Of a stretch of 64,000 bases of DNA, positions 26,397 to 38,500 are shown one piece after another. The stretch is taken from positions 16,423,149 through 16,487,148 of the forward strand of contig NC_045146.1 of NCBI RefSeq assembly GCF_008831285.2, read 5' to 3'. A program made the translations under genes and the position numbers. This stretch comes from Nymphaea colorata. Its lineage: Eukaryota > Streptophyta > Magnoliopsida > Nymphaeales > Nymphaeaceae. Position 1 is the first letter of the stretch; the number at the start of each line of letters is the position of its first letter. The notes below the pieces were generated by a model. That model had not been told where the DNA came from and ran no database searches. It saw only the letters and a list, made by a program, of their open reading frames with translations.

Positions 26397-29130
26397 TCCA
26401 GAGTTGGAGAGTGAGAGAGAGACGGAGAGGGAGGAGGGAGCGAGACGAGGGACGCTCCTGTGGGGCTCTAGGGCTGTGATGCACCGGGTTCGGGTTGATT
26501 TCAGATTGGACCATAAAACTCACACCCCCATAGGCGTTTGGGTCGGTCTGGATCTAAGCAAGATCTAATATGGACCTCTATCGGATGCAACCTTAACATA
26601 TAAACAGTAGGTTCATTGTTCAACCAATCTTTCACGGATTAAGAAAAAAAGAAAAGGAAAAGAAAGCTACGTATTCTCAGGGTAAACCAAATTCTATACA
26701 GCTAAAAAAGCTAGAAACCTTAGTTGTTGCGTTTGATAGCTCCCAGATCTGGGGTTGACTTCAGATCCGTAGATCTTAGATCATTTTTCCGTGGATCTGT
26801 GATCCACACTACAGATCAGAGAGGGGGTCGGATCTGAAAACCACATATTTCACGTTTATAATGGATTTGAAATTCATGGCTTTGATATCTGAAGTTTGCC
26901 AAAACTGTGGATTTTAACATGAAATCCAGTTTACTGTTTAGCATAAAACTTGTACCTTTTATGTCTATAAGGTTTTATTTTGTTTCGAGGTCTGAGTGAA
27001 ACTATAATACATCAACCTCACACCATTTGAATGTGAGCAGTAGCATAGCGGGCACGCCAACAACAAAATTTTTATTTATTTTTACATAAATTTTTTATAA
27101 TTATTTACTTATTTATATATGTTGTGCCTTTTCAAAAATGAAAAATTTTATATAAGAGTGCCCCATAGTCAAAAATTTCTGCCTTCGCCATCAAATGTGA
27201 GCTGTCTTCGCGGCCGCTCGATTGCACCAGCCCATTAAGGCGAAATTTAAGCAACGTTAGACTTTAGAGTTCAGTTTGGGGCCATAGAAATAGAATATCC
27301 GATGACCTACAAAGGCCAGCTAAGTGTTCATCAATGATCCTCTCTTCTTCCGAGCTAATTAAATTAAATTAAATTAAAGCTCCTTCAAATTCAAATCACG
27401 TCATCACCCTTGCTTAAGTGTTCCACAATTTTATTCTTCATTAAATTTCTTAAGGCCGGCACGAGAACCAGGCCCCCAAGAAAACCTTTTTTTAAAATTG
27501 AATCACCAACTGCGCATTGGATGGCCTAAGATTGATCGCACCCTTGACCATTTCTCTCGATCTTGTCCAACGGATGGTGTGCACGCAATTTCATTCAAGG
27601 CAGATCCAATGCAACGTACTTGTATGAATTTTAAAAATGCTTCTTTATGAAACTTTAGTGACCTCTGCATTCAACTTTATTTGATCCAGTGCGTGGATGT
27701 GATCGATCGTTTGGTATAGAGCGACAGAGAGATTATTCATAAGAATAACATAATAATATTAATAATAATACTAGAAAGGGAAAAGTTGATCTAAGAAAAA
27801 ATGAAACATGCCAAATGTGATTTATCTTTTTTAAAAGCATCAACGAATAATTTGTTTTGGGTTGATGGGGGAGTCATCCAAATACCAAACCACTTAGCAC
27901 ATGAAAAAAAAATAATCCGAAAACTTGTCATTCGATGATTGTGGAACGTCCCAAACTTTGAAAATCTCGATTGGCAGATGCTCAACTCGTGCAATTTTTT
28001 ATCATTAAACAATACCAAAATTTCGTGACTCGATATTCCGGGAGAATATTTCGATAATATTGTTCTTGTTTCTTTACAATCTTCCATGATCGAGATTATC
28101 GGTTTGAGATCCAAGAACCAATTAATCCCATGGAAGTTGTTTGTTATGTTATTTCTCTAAACATCAAATCTTCTTCAATCTTTAAATGATCCATATTTTT
28201 GGGGTACTTAGTTCAGGACCTGGGTGGGGATCGGTATACCTGTTAACCAAAGAGTGCCAAAAAGCAGCGCACTTTAAAATTGAACCGACAACCAGACTTT
28301 CATCTGTCCTGTTTAGATTGTCTCGGGATCGGATCACATCTTACTTAATTCCCAAAATTACCGAAAATATATTAAAATCTGACCCAGAACCAGCTTCAAT
28401 TTGCTTATCGTCCAATAATAAACTTTTATTACAATTCCTGAACAATCCGATAACCCTGAATATGTGGAAATGTGGTTGGGATCTATTCATAAACAGAATT
28501 CAAATCTAAATCAACTGATCCAATCGGATCGGACAGAGCATGATCCAGACCATTATATCTACCAGGCAGTACAAAGAAGGTATGTGATCAATTCAGAACC
28601 ATGGCTGCCTAACTACTCAAAAGACAGAAGAAATGTTAATTATCTCAGTTTTGATTATAAAACAAAGTTAGGCACTTAAACAATGTTAAGAATCTAGGCT
28701 AATTTGGATGATCGAACCAATCATTATCTCTCAGTTGGGTCCACTAGTTATTCTTTTATATCCCCTCAGCCAATGCATCTCCAGAGTTAGGCTAAGTGGT
28801 CCAATCATATACATCACTGCCGAATTTTTATGATTAAAAAACTTTGATGCAGGCTTCCCAAAAGGTTATATTATAAGAGGCACTCGAGCAAATAATAAAT
28901 AATTTGCCCAACTTTTAAACTAGGCACTTACATTTTTTCAAGCAAAGCTGATTTTTTTTTTTTCCAGTTATCTAAACGTCAAAACTAGGTTTTAGAAATT
29001 GGGTTTTTAACCAAATTTTCACAAACAAGTTTTTTTTTTTTTTTTTCTTTATAGTGTCATCCAAACACTACTCCTGTAAATGGTCAATATCAACACGTAC
29101 AATTTCTTCGGTTTGCTATGCAAATTGACA
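26397..29130. other. Intergenic, no gene recognised
   Basis: The first few hundred bases include the probable promoter and leader of the minus-strand DCL-like gene. The rest is AT-rich, with GATCTGAAATCC/GGATCTG word repeats at 26745-26930, four tandem ATTAA-type units at about 27359-27378, and long T runs at 28956-28964 and 29031-29046. Open frames up to 107 codons occur but show no family features. Confidence 0.5.
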
Positions 29131-29144
29131 AAATGGGTGCCTTG

Positions 29145-29276
29145 TGACGTCCTTTATCATGACTTCTGTTCGTTGCGTACCCTGGTCTACTGCCACACGA
29201 ATAGCATTTCCTAGTGCGGTTTGAGCAGCAAATGGGGTACCCTGTCTTGTGCCCTTGAATCCACATGTACCCGTGG
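29145..29276 (-). pseudogene. rps11: Chloroplast rps11 fragment (nuclear plastid DNA)
   Basis: On the minus strand the frame reads [20 protein letters not shown], then [22 protein letters not shown], which is the central, highly conserved part of plastid ribosomal protein S11. Upstream sequence does not continue S11. Downstream, VMIK is joined directly to DVT, skipping about two dozen residues that normally lie between them, and the frame stops soon after. S11 is a small-subunit protein of the plastid ribosome. Without its N-terminus and the rRNA-binding C-terminus this copy cannot be functional. It is best explained as plastid DNA inserted in the nucleus and then decayed. No neighbouring plastid genes (rpoA, rpl36) are seen. 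Confidence 0.75.
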
Positions 29277-29305
29277 AGGGGGACCTCAAAGGCTTCACCA
29301 AAATC

Positions 29306-29558
29306 CCAAAGCCTTGTATTCTGTGGCTGGTGATGTTGCCAATTTCTTGGCCAATAATCCTACAAAAGAAAGGTCAACAGTAGCTGTTGGTTTGGTTGAC
29401 GAAAAGTTCATTCGTATGGATGTTGTGTTTGATTAATTTAGAAGCAGAATTGATTTTAACAAAAGTGTAGAGATCTGCAATCCAGCTGAATTTGTGAGAG
29501 GTTTGTTTTTCCAAAGGCTGATTCAAAAAATTGGTACCAGATTTGGTATGTAGGCGGT
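29306..29558 (+). pseudogene. Unrecognised frame broken by one stop
   Basis: A plus-strand frame reads [20 protein letters not shown], continues through GLVDEKFIRMDVVFD, hits a single TAA at about 29434-29436, then stays open as FRSRIDFNKSVEICNPAEF and on to a TAG at 29556-29558. Composition is protein-like over about 80 codons but I recognise no family. It sits between the rps11 fragment and the tRNA, so it may be part of the same inserted DNA or an unrelated gene relic. Confidence 0.25.
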
Positions 29559-29580
29559 AAAAGGATATGGGTCATACACC

Positions 29581-29662
29581 GACGCTTTGGCCGAGTGGTT
29601 AAGGCGTGTGCCTGCTAAGTACATGGGGTTTCCCCGCGAGAGTTCGAATCTCTCAGGCCTCG
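29581..29662 (+). tRNA. tRNA-Ser (anticodon GCT)
   Basis: An 82-nt type II tRNA. The D arm is GCC/GGC, the anticodon loop CTGCTAA carries GCT (reads AGC/AGT serine codons), the anticodon stem is TGTGC/GTACA, the long variable arm is TGGGGTTTCCCC, and the T arm is GAGAG/CTCTC with TTCGAAT. The internal promoter A box lies at about 29588-29598 and the B box GTTCGAATC at 29643-29651. T runs at 29678-29682 and 29687-29692 suit Pol III termination. The body matches the nuclear-type plant gene, not the plastid trnS. In the acceptor stem, 6 of 7 positions pair (one as G-T) and position 3 is a C-C mismatch, so function is likely but not certain. Encoded CCA is absent, as expected in eukaryotes. Confidence 0.9.
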
Positions 29663-29677
29663 CATTTCGCAAAGCCC

Positions 29678-29692
29678 TTTTTGGTCTTTTTT
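29678..29692 (+). terminator. Pol III terminator T runs after tRNA-Ser
   Basis: TTTTT at 29678-29682 and TTTTTT at 29687-29692 begin 16 bases after the discriminator base, a normal distance for RNA polymerase III termination. Confidence 0.75.
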
Positions 29693-29699
29693 GCTTTTT

Positions 29700-32600
29700 C
29701 GTCCCTTTCTGCCCACAACCATTCTCTTCCTCGTGACTAAAAAAGTTAATTTCCTTCGTTTTGGATCGCTTAACCAGTGCTGCCTCCGTCGGTGTGATTC
29801 TCCAACCACCGACTCACAGGAACCAGAAAGAGGAGCAGGATTCTCTACCAGACGTCCAAAACCCACGAGGTCCCTCTCTGCCTTAATATCGAGCTCGCCT
29901 GCTTCAACTAAGACGACATCCTTGCGGGTTTCCTGCTTCATAATATCGTTAACTTGGTGACCTAACTTTACAACTAACCGGCGACCAAGACATACAGCGT
30001 TAGGAGTATGTAAAAATGTCAGGTAAGAACCACCGGAACCGGATGTTATAGTTGGTTTTAGAATAGTCAGACTTGTAAATCGTGCTTTCTGGTGAGAAAA
30101 TAAGTTTTGTTGAACTACGATGAGCGTGATTAGTTCTTACCGAATCAGTTATGTTAGATTATATATCTGTGTCGTCAAAGTTGATCGAACAACTTGCAGT
30201 TTGAATATAACATCTTATTCTACCACAACCACCAATGTATGATCGGTGAGCCCTTGTGACCGCCTGATCACCAACCTACCTCTCTATGTTGTTTATAATT
30301 TATCTTTTACTTACCTTTAATACCTGATGAAGCAAGAGGGCGAGGTACAAAGCCCCTCTACCCTTAGAGTCTAGGGAGGCTGCTTCAAGGGAGCGGTATA
30401 CCATGCGAATTGAACTGATGACTAAACTTTTACCACCCTACCAGTCCGATCAGTTGTGCTATGTCCCTTAATGAGTACAGTTTTTAATTAATAAAGAGCT
30501 AATCTAAAGTCTCAGCTAAGTTATAGTAGCAATTAGATTCAACCTGCCTGCAATTTTAAAACATTCGAGTTGAAGGACATCGAGTTGTCGAGATGTGGTC
30601 AGACATGTTAGTTTGCGACGACCAAAGAGGTGGAAGACATTTTCAGACATGGCAAAGAAAAGTCACTTTTTTAATTATTTTCTAAATAAAAATTTGTAAT
30701 TTTTTGCCCACAAAATTCCCAAAGAAAAAATTTAAGTTGGATTTTGTTAACATGGAAAGGAGAAAAAAAATGCTAATTAGCTACAATTTTCTTTCAACAA
30801 TGTCCTGAATCATTAAATTACATTCTTATAGTTTTAGCTTACATTTTTCAATTTATTTCGACTTATATGAAAAGTCTGGTGTTCATTAAGAAAATCACAA
30901 AAGATGGTCTAATTTTTAAAATTACAGTCAAATGCTTCCAGAAATCATGTGGATTGAAATTTCATGAATGAATTCATACCACTTTCCACCACATTTGCAA
31001 CTATAAAAACGGCTTCTAGAAATTTGACTATGCAGAAGTGACCCTTTGAAATACTTCTTCAGAAAAGGAGGAAGGGACAAAACAGCGGGAAATGAAGACA
31101 AAGTTTTTCAAGCGGATATTTGATTTGGATGCAATAAAATTGCATAATCTTTGTGCACCTATATAATATAAAATCTGTTTCTTGGAACTGCCTTGCAAAA
31201 AGTAACGATTTACGTGAATAGAAGCCTAAAGTCATGTTCGATCGGTCGTTTTATGGTTTCTCAAATGAAGTTTCAAAGAGTTTGAAAAAAAAAAACTCAA
31301 TAAAGTCATGTAAACGGCATTAACTATAAAGAGTTTGAAAAAAAAAACTCAAAAAAGGTGAATACTTTTATAAAAAAAGTGGAATAATAAATTTTCAAAA
31401 CTTGAAATCAATTTCTTAATCTTGTGTGATTTTTCATGCAAATGCTTGTCATATTTGAACAAGACTAATAGTAACACATATCTTATTACATACAAAATCT
31501 TAAATAGTTTTTTACTCAAACCTGTCGATATAGGTGTGACCTACCTAATTAAGTTGCAAGTAATAACTCCAAGTAGTATTCCACAAGCATGCAGATAAGG
31601 CTTGTACTTGATCCAAACCCTTCAACCTCTCACTTATGTCTAAGTCCAACCAATACGGCACCGCAAACGCATGCCATGTGACATAAGGCTGCCAATTTCC
31701 ACTCGGTGAAGGGTTCATTGGATTGATTCAAACCACTTGCTTCAAAAGAAAACACTATTCTCAATGTAATTGGTTGGATTGTAGGCTGATGAAAGTTTGA
31801 TCGTCAGTTCTATTCACATAGATGTTAATGTTATTTTCGACTGCAAACAATGAATATGCAACGCTATAGTTGATGGGTATACTGCTTATATTCAAATTCA
31901 ATTAGAGTTCGGTTCGGTTCAGATAATTGAATCCCTACCCACTGAATAAATAATAAATAAATAAATAATAAATAGCTGGGAGGATGGGTTTAGACCATAA
32001 TTCTCGAGTCAAAACCCGTATCCAACTCCAAATCCAACTGCAGATCTCGTCAAAACCCGACTCTCCAAAACCAACGACGACTTCTCTTCATGTATTTCCG
32101 GATCTGGGTCCCAGTCCGGTTAAGCTACGTGTACCAGGTGCAACCCGATCCATGGGCATAAAACTCTTCCAGTGTGGTCCCCGAAAAAGACAAGTAGGAA
32201 AGAAAAAGGGTAAAAAGGAGATAAACGCCGACCCGAAAAGGACAAAAAGGGGAAGAAAATAGAAGGGGTCGGTTATTTTGACCGAGAAAAAGAAAATTCT
32301 CAGCCGTCGGACAGCTATGCCGTTGCATCTGGCACGTCGAGAAGTCCTAAATGCCCTTTCCTATTTAGAATATGCCATTCGTGTCGCGAGGCTCTGAAGT
32401 GAGGAGGTTGCCGACTCCTTAGAGCCTACGCCCACATGAGGAGTGGGGACCCCAACCCAATTTGGATATGAACTTGGATCTCTTATTATTATGGCCCGAC
32501 CCGCATTACTGAAGGCAGATCGAGTCGGATCCTACTTTTATTTGTACCGGATTACTAATTATATCCAGTTTGGAAGGAAACATATGCAAAAAAAAAAAAA

Positions 32601-33280
32601 AATACCAATCTTTTGGATAAAAACGCGAGATCCAATGTCAGATTATCTTTTCATGATATTGTAGTTAAACAAAGAAAGGATCACGAGAACATTTTCGGAA
32701 AAGCGAAAGAGACGAGTTAATGGAATAAAGAGATAGTCTTCTAACTTAATTAAATCATGCAGGAATCTGTGATCCTAAACTTCCCGGATCCACCGGCTAC
32801 AGCAATCCATGATTCAAAAGCCAAAAAAAAAATCATGTAATAAACTTTCCGATATCACGGTGACAAATTTTTTTAGACCTCCATCATATAACTCGAATAT
32901 TTCGAAAACGAGAAATTTTTAGTTGTGTTCCTTGTGTGTTAAATTTTCCAATGCGCTCAAAGTTTCAGTTCAAGATAAAAGCGTCCTTACGATTTCGCTG
33001 AGAACATGAGAAGACATTCCTGGTGCAGGAAACAGGTGATGAAGCGATTAGGAGACTACTTTTTAAAGTTTGAAACTTTAAAGTAGGGGAAAAAGTAAAG
33101 GGAAAGCACTGAGAAGAGGGTAGGAAACAAAAGGAAAATGGTAAGAAAGCAAGAATGAAGTGGAACTAACGTATATACTTACAGAGATAAGCTCATTAAG
33201 TACAAAAGCATAAGAAACGAAGGAGTTGAAGACTTGAGGAGGCAGAAGAAATAGAAGGAGACTTTCGGATCATTTTCAAA
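29700..33280. other. Intergenic, no gene recognised
   Basis: AT-rich DNA with A-runs (31287-31296, 31339-31346), a repeated GAGTTTGAAAAAAAAAACTCA motif (about 31280 and 31330) and a TAAA/ATAA tract at 31946-31973. Frames such as 31984-32262 are lysine-rich and show no family motif. I see no supported gene. Confidence 0.5.
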
Positions 33281-33697
33281 CTCCGGCGTGTTTGAATATG
33301 GCCGCCGGCATTTAGGGCCAGTCCGAGACCGTGTCCAAATTGAACGGCCACGGGGTCCAGACTTGGATCCAAACGCAGTTTCTGCCCGTGAATCTAACGA
33401 GAATTTAGCGGGGGAGAAAAATAAGAAACTTGTAAATATTTTGTGGCGGTTAAATATTGGTGATCAATCGAACGTACTGATTTTAACTTCTGCCGAGAAA
33501 CTAACTATTTGGTTTTACAGCTTTGGTCTAACGTTCGGTGTCGCCTTTTTAACGTCAGGTTACGTTTTTAATGGGAAGGAGGCATCGGTTATTAACCTTT
33601 TTCCCTAGTGGCAAAACTGACCTTTTGTTCTCCATAAAAGCTGAGCCGTAATTGAAAGAGGAGAGAGGGGAACTGTGTGAGGAGGACGGGAGAAAGG

Positions 33698-33702
<5 letters not shown>

Positions 33703-33732
<30 letters not shown>
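33703..33732. repeat. (AG)15 microsatellite, likely in F-box gene leader
   Basis: This AG run lies 155 bases before the F-box start codon, inside a purine-rich stretch (33655-33735) that resembles a 5' UTR of a plant gene. Confidence 0.85.
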
Positions 33733-33735
<3 letters not shown>

Positions 33736-33784
33736 CGGTTGTGGTGGTGGTAACTGGTGAGGGGGGTGTGAGCAGAGAGCACAG

Positions 33785-33828
33785 ATGCGAATTGAAACAC
33801 GACTTGTATGGAGATGAATTGGTTATAG
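33785..33828 (+). promoter_or_regulatory. Two overlapping short upstream ORFs in F-box leader
   Basis: An ATG at 33785 opens 10 codons ending in TGA at 33817, and a second ATG at 33808 opens 6 codons ending in TAG at 33828. They overlap in different frames and both end before the main ATG at 33887. If they are in the mRNA they could lower initiation at the main start. Confidence 0.4.
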
Positions 33829-33886
33829 AAGAAATCGGTGGTGGAGTTGGTGGTTTGTAGCGCTGGTGGGTGAAGTAGGAAGGTTA

Positions 33887-35545
33887 ATGGGACAAGCGGC
33901 GTCGACCACCGGATTCTCGTGGCCGGACCGGCGGGATTCTGTCAACAGGCGGTCTACCAGAAAGCGCGACTTGGCGGCGGCTCCGATGACCGCCACGGTG
34001 CCGGCCCTGGCCCTGCCCCCGGCCCCGTCTATGGCAAAAGGGGGTGCAGATCCCGGCCGCTCCGTTGAGGAAGGGCCGCGGGACTACACCTCCGATCTGC
34101 CGGACGAGTGTCTTGCTTGCATCTTCCACACGCTGCCGTCGGGAGACCGGAAGCGGTGTTCACTTGTCTGTCGGCGCTGGCTACGCGTCGAGGGCCAGAG
34201 CCGCCATCGTCTCTCGCTTGATGCCCGGTCGGATCTTGCCCCTTTCGTTCCGGCCCTCTTCTCGCGTTTCGATTCTGTCTCCAAACTCGCGCTCAAGTGC
34301 GACCGACGGGCCGTCAGCATCGACGACGACGCGCTTGTCATCGTAGCGGTCCACTGCCGGAATCTTACTCGCCTGAAGCTCAGGGCTTGCCGAGAACTGA
34401 CGGATTCTGGTATGGAGGCCTTTGCGATGAAGTGCTCAACTCTGAAGAAGGTTTCCTGCGGGTCCTGCACCTTCGGCGCCAAGGGGATCAAGGCACTCGT
34501 CGACCACTGCCCCGCCCTTGAGGAACTCTCCGTCAAGCGCCTCCGCGGGCTAACGGACAGCAACGGCGAGGCGATTGGAGCTGGATCAGCCGCTACTAAC
34601 CTACGGAGCGTCTGCCTCAAAGAGCTCTACAACGGGCAGTGCTTCGTCCCCATGATTGCCGGGGCGAAGAAGCTGCAGACTCTGAAGCTATTCAGGAATT
34701 CCGGTGATTGGGATCTCCCTCTCAAAACGATCGTCTCCGGGGCAAAGGGGTTGACAGAGATCCACCTCGAACGGCTGCAGGTGAGCGACCGTGGGTTGGA
34801 GGCGGTGGCCGAATTGGAGGAGCTCGAGGTTCTGCACCTGGTGAAGACACCGGAATGCACGAATGCTGGCCTTATCGCGGTCTCTGAACATTGCAAGCTC
34901 CTTCGGAAGCTCCACATAGATGGGTGGAAGACGAACCGGATTGGGGACGAAGGATTAATTGCCATTGCTCGGAAATGCCAGAACTTGCAAGAGCTGGTCC
35001 TGATAGGAGTGAATCCCACGTCTTTGAGTTTGGGAATACTGGGGAACAATTGCTTGAATCTGGAGAGATTGGCCTTGTGTGGAAGTGACACTGTCGGAGA
35101 TCCGGAGCTCTGCTGCATCGCAGCAAAGTGTGCATCACTAAAGAAGCTGTGCATCAAAGGGTGTCCTGTTACGGACCAAGGGCTCGGCGCGCTTGCAGGC
35201 GGATGCCCCAACTTGGTGAAGGTGAAGGTGAAGAAATGCAGAATGATTACAGCTGAAGGTGGGGAATGGTTGAGGACAAGCAGGGGAACCGTTTCGGTCA
35301 ATCTGGATGTAGGCGGGGGAGAAGAAAATCTGGATGCGAGCACAAGTGATGGTGGAGCCGGGCCGGCGGAGAACGGGGAGCAACCAGTTCTCGCTGCTCC
35401 AGAGATGACTCCTGGGAGCAGCCAGAGGGGAGGGGGCTCTAAATCGAGGTTAGGGCTGTTCGCAGGCCGAAGCTTGATCGCTTGCACGTTCAGAAGGTGG
35501 TCTGGTTCTTACGGAAATCCCTCTGATGGAACAAAAAGGAATTAA
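33887..35545 (+). CDS. F-box/LRR protein, VFB/SKIP2 type (intronless, complete)
   Basis: A single exon encodes 552 aa. F-box proteins are the substrate receptors of SCF ubiquitin ligases; VFB/SKIP2 proteins are linked to auxin-related growth and lateral root formation. The F-box lies at about 67-112 (YTSDLPDECLACIF, then GDRKRCSLVCRRWLRVEGQ), followed by a solenoid of about 12 leucine-rich repeats (about 130-470) with family-typical stretches such as LRKLHIDGWKTNRIGDEGL and LERLALCGS. The C-terminal tail is low complexity and ends with a conserved LGLFAGRSLIACTFRRWSG block. The frame extends seven codons upstream to a GTG at 33866, but the ATG at 33887 is preferred because it gives the MGQA N-terminus shared by this family, a possible N-myristoylation site. 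The gene is GC-rich at its 5' half, unlike its surroundings. No introns are needed in the coding region. Confidence 0.93.
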   Translation: MGQAASTTGFSWPDRRDSVNRRSTRKRDLAAAPMTATVPALALPPAPSMAKGGADPGRSVEEGPRDYTSDLPDECLACIFHTLPSGDRKRCSLVCRRWLRVEGQSRHRLSLDARSDLAPFVPALFSRFDSVSKLALKCDRRAVSIDDDALVIVAVHCRNLTRLKLRACRELTDSGMEAFAMKCSTLKKVSCGSCTFGAKGIKALVDHCPALEELSVKRLRGLTDSNGEAIGAGSAATNLRSVCLKELYNGQCFVPMIAGAKKLQTLKLFRNSGDWDLPLKTIVSGAKGLTEIHLERLQVSDRGLEAVAELEELEVLHLVKTPECTNAGLIAVSEHCKLLRKLHIDGWKTNRIGDEGLIAIARKCQNLQELVLIGVNPTSLSLGILGNNCLNLERLALCGSDTVGDPELCCIAAKCASLKKLCIKGCPVTDQGLGALAGGCPNLVKVKVKKCRMITAEGGEWLRTSRGTVSVNLDVGGGEENLDASTSDGGAGPAENGEQPVLAAPEMTPGSSQRGGGSKSRLGLFAGRSLIACTFRRWSGSYGNPSDGTKRN

Positions 35546-38500
35546 AAGGGTCTGATTTTAGTGATGAAGAGGACAGGTACGCCTGTAAACCATTTGTTTC
35601 CTGATGTTTGAAAGTGTGGTGTTTGCTTGTTTTCCTTAATTGGCAAGGATGCTGTTCTTTGCCCATTTTAGTATAAACAAATGTAATCCTTTTCTCTCTT
35701 TACTGGAATGAATGAATACAATAGGCTTTCTCTTCTCTTTGCGAATTTGGATACCGCTTTGCTTGCTCACCTGATGGTTGTCGAATTCGGTACGTGATGT
35801 AGTACTTGGTTGTTTGAAAGAGATTTCACCAAGAATGTGCTTATAATTCTTGACGCGGCATTCTCTATTTTATGACCGAACTCCAAGGATCATAGTGTTC
35901 AACTTCAGTGGGGAAGGTTTGAGCGTCCCATCTCACTTCCTATTGTAAGATCCCAACTGCACACGAGGTCATTCCCTTTTCCGGGCATAATTTATTTTAG
36001 TTTGGGGAATTTTTAGATGCTGTCACCTCCGAACTGTTGGTAACATGCTTAGTGCTCCTTTTTATTAGGAAGTCCCCTCAAGGTGTCTCTGTTCTGCTAC
36101 AGTGATTGATATGAATTAGATCTTTTGTACTTTATCACTGTCGTATCTTGGGTACATGGGCTTGAATTTGGGACGTTATTGAGTCGTTCAGGTTAGAAGA
36201 TGGAAGCATTTCTGCAAAATGGAATTCCTCTCATTCACTTACGGTCATTTTCTTTATAGTCCAGTCAGTGGTTACTTGTGAAACACACACTCTCTCAGTC
36301 AATTCATCAGCGAGTAGTCAATTCACTCTCAATGGACTTCTTCAATAAAAGTTTGTCTCTCAGTAACTGTCTCTTCTCAGGATTCGAATTGAACACATTT
36401 GGGACCTTGTAAACTTCCGCCATTTTTGAGCTGCATATTGGATTCATGCCATCGCTGACGAGAAGCTTGTTGGAATGCTATTCCCAAGCTGGATTTGGCT
36501 ATTGCTGCCAAGAATAGGCAGACGCGATACGATGATCAGGAGGATATCAATTCGGCAGCACTGATTGTGAAATGACCCTGGTATAGTATCTGATGTTAAT
36601 ATATTTGTTTCAATTCTCGGAGTAGGAGAAACTTCTAGCTAGTAGGTGAAGTTGGGTTTGTGTAGCAAACATCTCATCTGCTAAAAGTCCCTTTTTCATT
36701 TTTAGGTTCTGCATTACGGTAGTAGGAACATAAAGCGATGTGCCATCTAGCTCCGTCTACGTTGTTTTATCAATTGATCAGCTAATAGTTTATGGTGCTG
36801 TAATGTGCTGTCATGTATTCAGTTCGAATGTCATTGCATCCATTACTATTAGGGCGATTCTTATGTAGACATTTCTTTAGCCTTTACAGTAACTTGTCTC
36901 CCTCCTGTTCAAGTTTGCCGTCAAGTGGAAACTGGATTAATTGTGGATTGAGTTGCTAGCCTTGTAATATTAGTTCGTTTGTTTATGCAAGAGAAAGCAC
37001 CATATTCATCCAAGGCCTTCTGGTGAATGGATTTCCTGTAGAGGTACCAGCATCTTGCTACCAGACCAAATTCACATTCACAGTCATCCACACTAAATCG
37101 CTCTTTGCTGTGTAAATTTCTCTGGCCATAATCATCGTCCACCTTGAAAGTTCTTACCAGATGTATACCAACTCTTATGCTCTGTCGTGTTATCTACTGC
37201 GATGACAGTTGACACACACTGCTGTCCTTTCACACCGTCACAAATTTCTCAGCTGGTTCAAGCCATTCAAAGTTAGTCTGGACACTTCCAAAAACTGAAT
37301 TTCTTCATAGTGTCCAGCTTTGCATCACATGGAGCGATACTTGCTTATTGTATCAAAGTGACCATGAGCTGCTGTGTTTCTTCTGCAGTCCTCTGTCATA
37401 GTTGGTCCACCGTCCGACTAAGTTGGCCATTGGGAGTCCAACGTTGTCCTTCACGTTGGTCCATTGCCCAAATTTTGGTCGGCATTATATCTTTTCCTCG
37501 AAATGAATCCCCTTTTATCACCTCATCTAGCAAACTGTTCTCTCTTTGTCCTCTTCGTTGCTGCCTGACAAGCAGAACTCTACGGGTCCTTCAAGCGGCA
37601 GACAGCGCTTATTTCATCTGGGCTCTCTGAGTCTCTGTACCATGAAGGTGTCGCCCTTCAGGCATTATCAGGACTATTTCCCTCTGTTTCACAATCAATA
37701 GTTTCTGTTCACAACAGTACATGCCCATCCATTTTGATTCTACCGCACGTGCTTGCACATTGCCATTCATTAAGATGCCTCGGAATCCATAAATCTCGTT
37801 TGAGGCTTTTATTACAAGCCCTCTTGTGGCGCTCTCTGCTCATGAGCATTCATTTTCAGTAAATTGTTTCTTCTTTGTTCCACAGGAGCAATGCTGCAAG
37901 TCAATTGGGCGGCTTGCTTCCTTCTACCTCTTTTTCTAAGAGGCTCTCCAGAACTAGCAATTTCTTTTTTCCTTATTTATGGTAAAAAAGAAGGAAAATG
38001 ATCCAAAAACGAGCATTTTTTTTGTCCTGAGGAACTGCGCCGACTCTGCAGAGATTCTTGGTTTGATATGGATTTGGCATCAGCCCCTGTTTGGAGGAAG
38101 GAGTGCTGAACTGTAGGGGATTGGGAATCCCCATGCCAACAAGTTCCTGAGAACTAGCCGACGACGTAATGGGAGTTGGGGGGCGCCTCGTGATTGGTGG
38201 CTTCTAGTGAATCGGATTTCTCGTCTCTCTCACAATACTGCTGCGGAGCTGCAGCTCCGCCGGCCACCCCCACCAGTCTCTTTCAATCAGTTTTAAATAT
38301 TCGCTCTTACACATCGACTCGATTTAAACGGGCCGCACAGATGGATTCAATGTGCTCGAATCGCTGTAATCTGACATGGGCGTCTTTTTTTATGCGTGTT
38401 GAAAAATACTTCGCTAGTAGTTTCACAGAGATTTTGATTTCTTATTGTAATTTTTTATTCAATAATCGATTTGTATGAAATCTCTTCCTCTCTCTCTCTT

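Noticed and set aside
33866-33886. GTG start seven codons upstream of the F-box ATG
   Set aside because: GTG is not a normal plant start, and the next ATG gives the family-typical MGQA N-terminus.
34084-34620. Long minus-strand frames inside the F-box gene (also 34627-35487)
   Set aside because: Antisense shadows of a GC-rich coding exon; arginine/serine-rich with no family similarity.
37310-37630. 106-codon plus frame after the F-box gene
   Set aside because: Cysteine/serine-rich, no motif, no conserved splice or promoter context.
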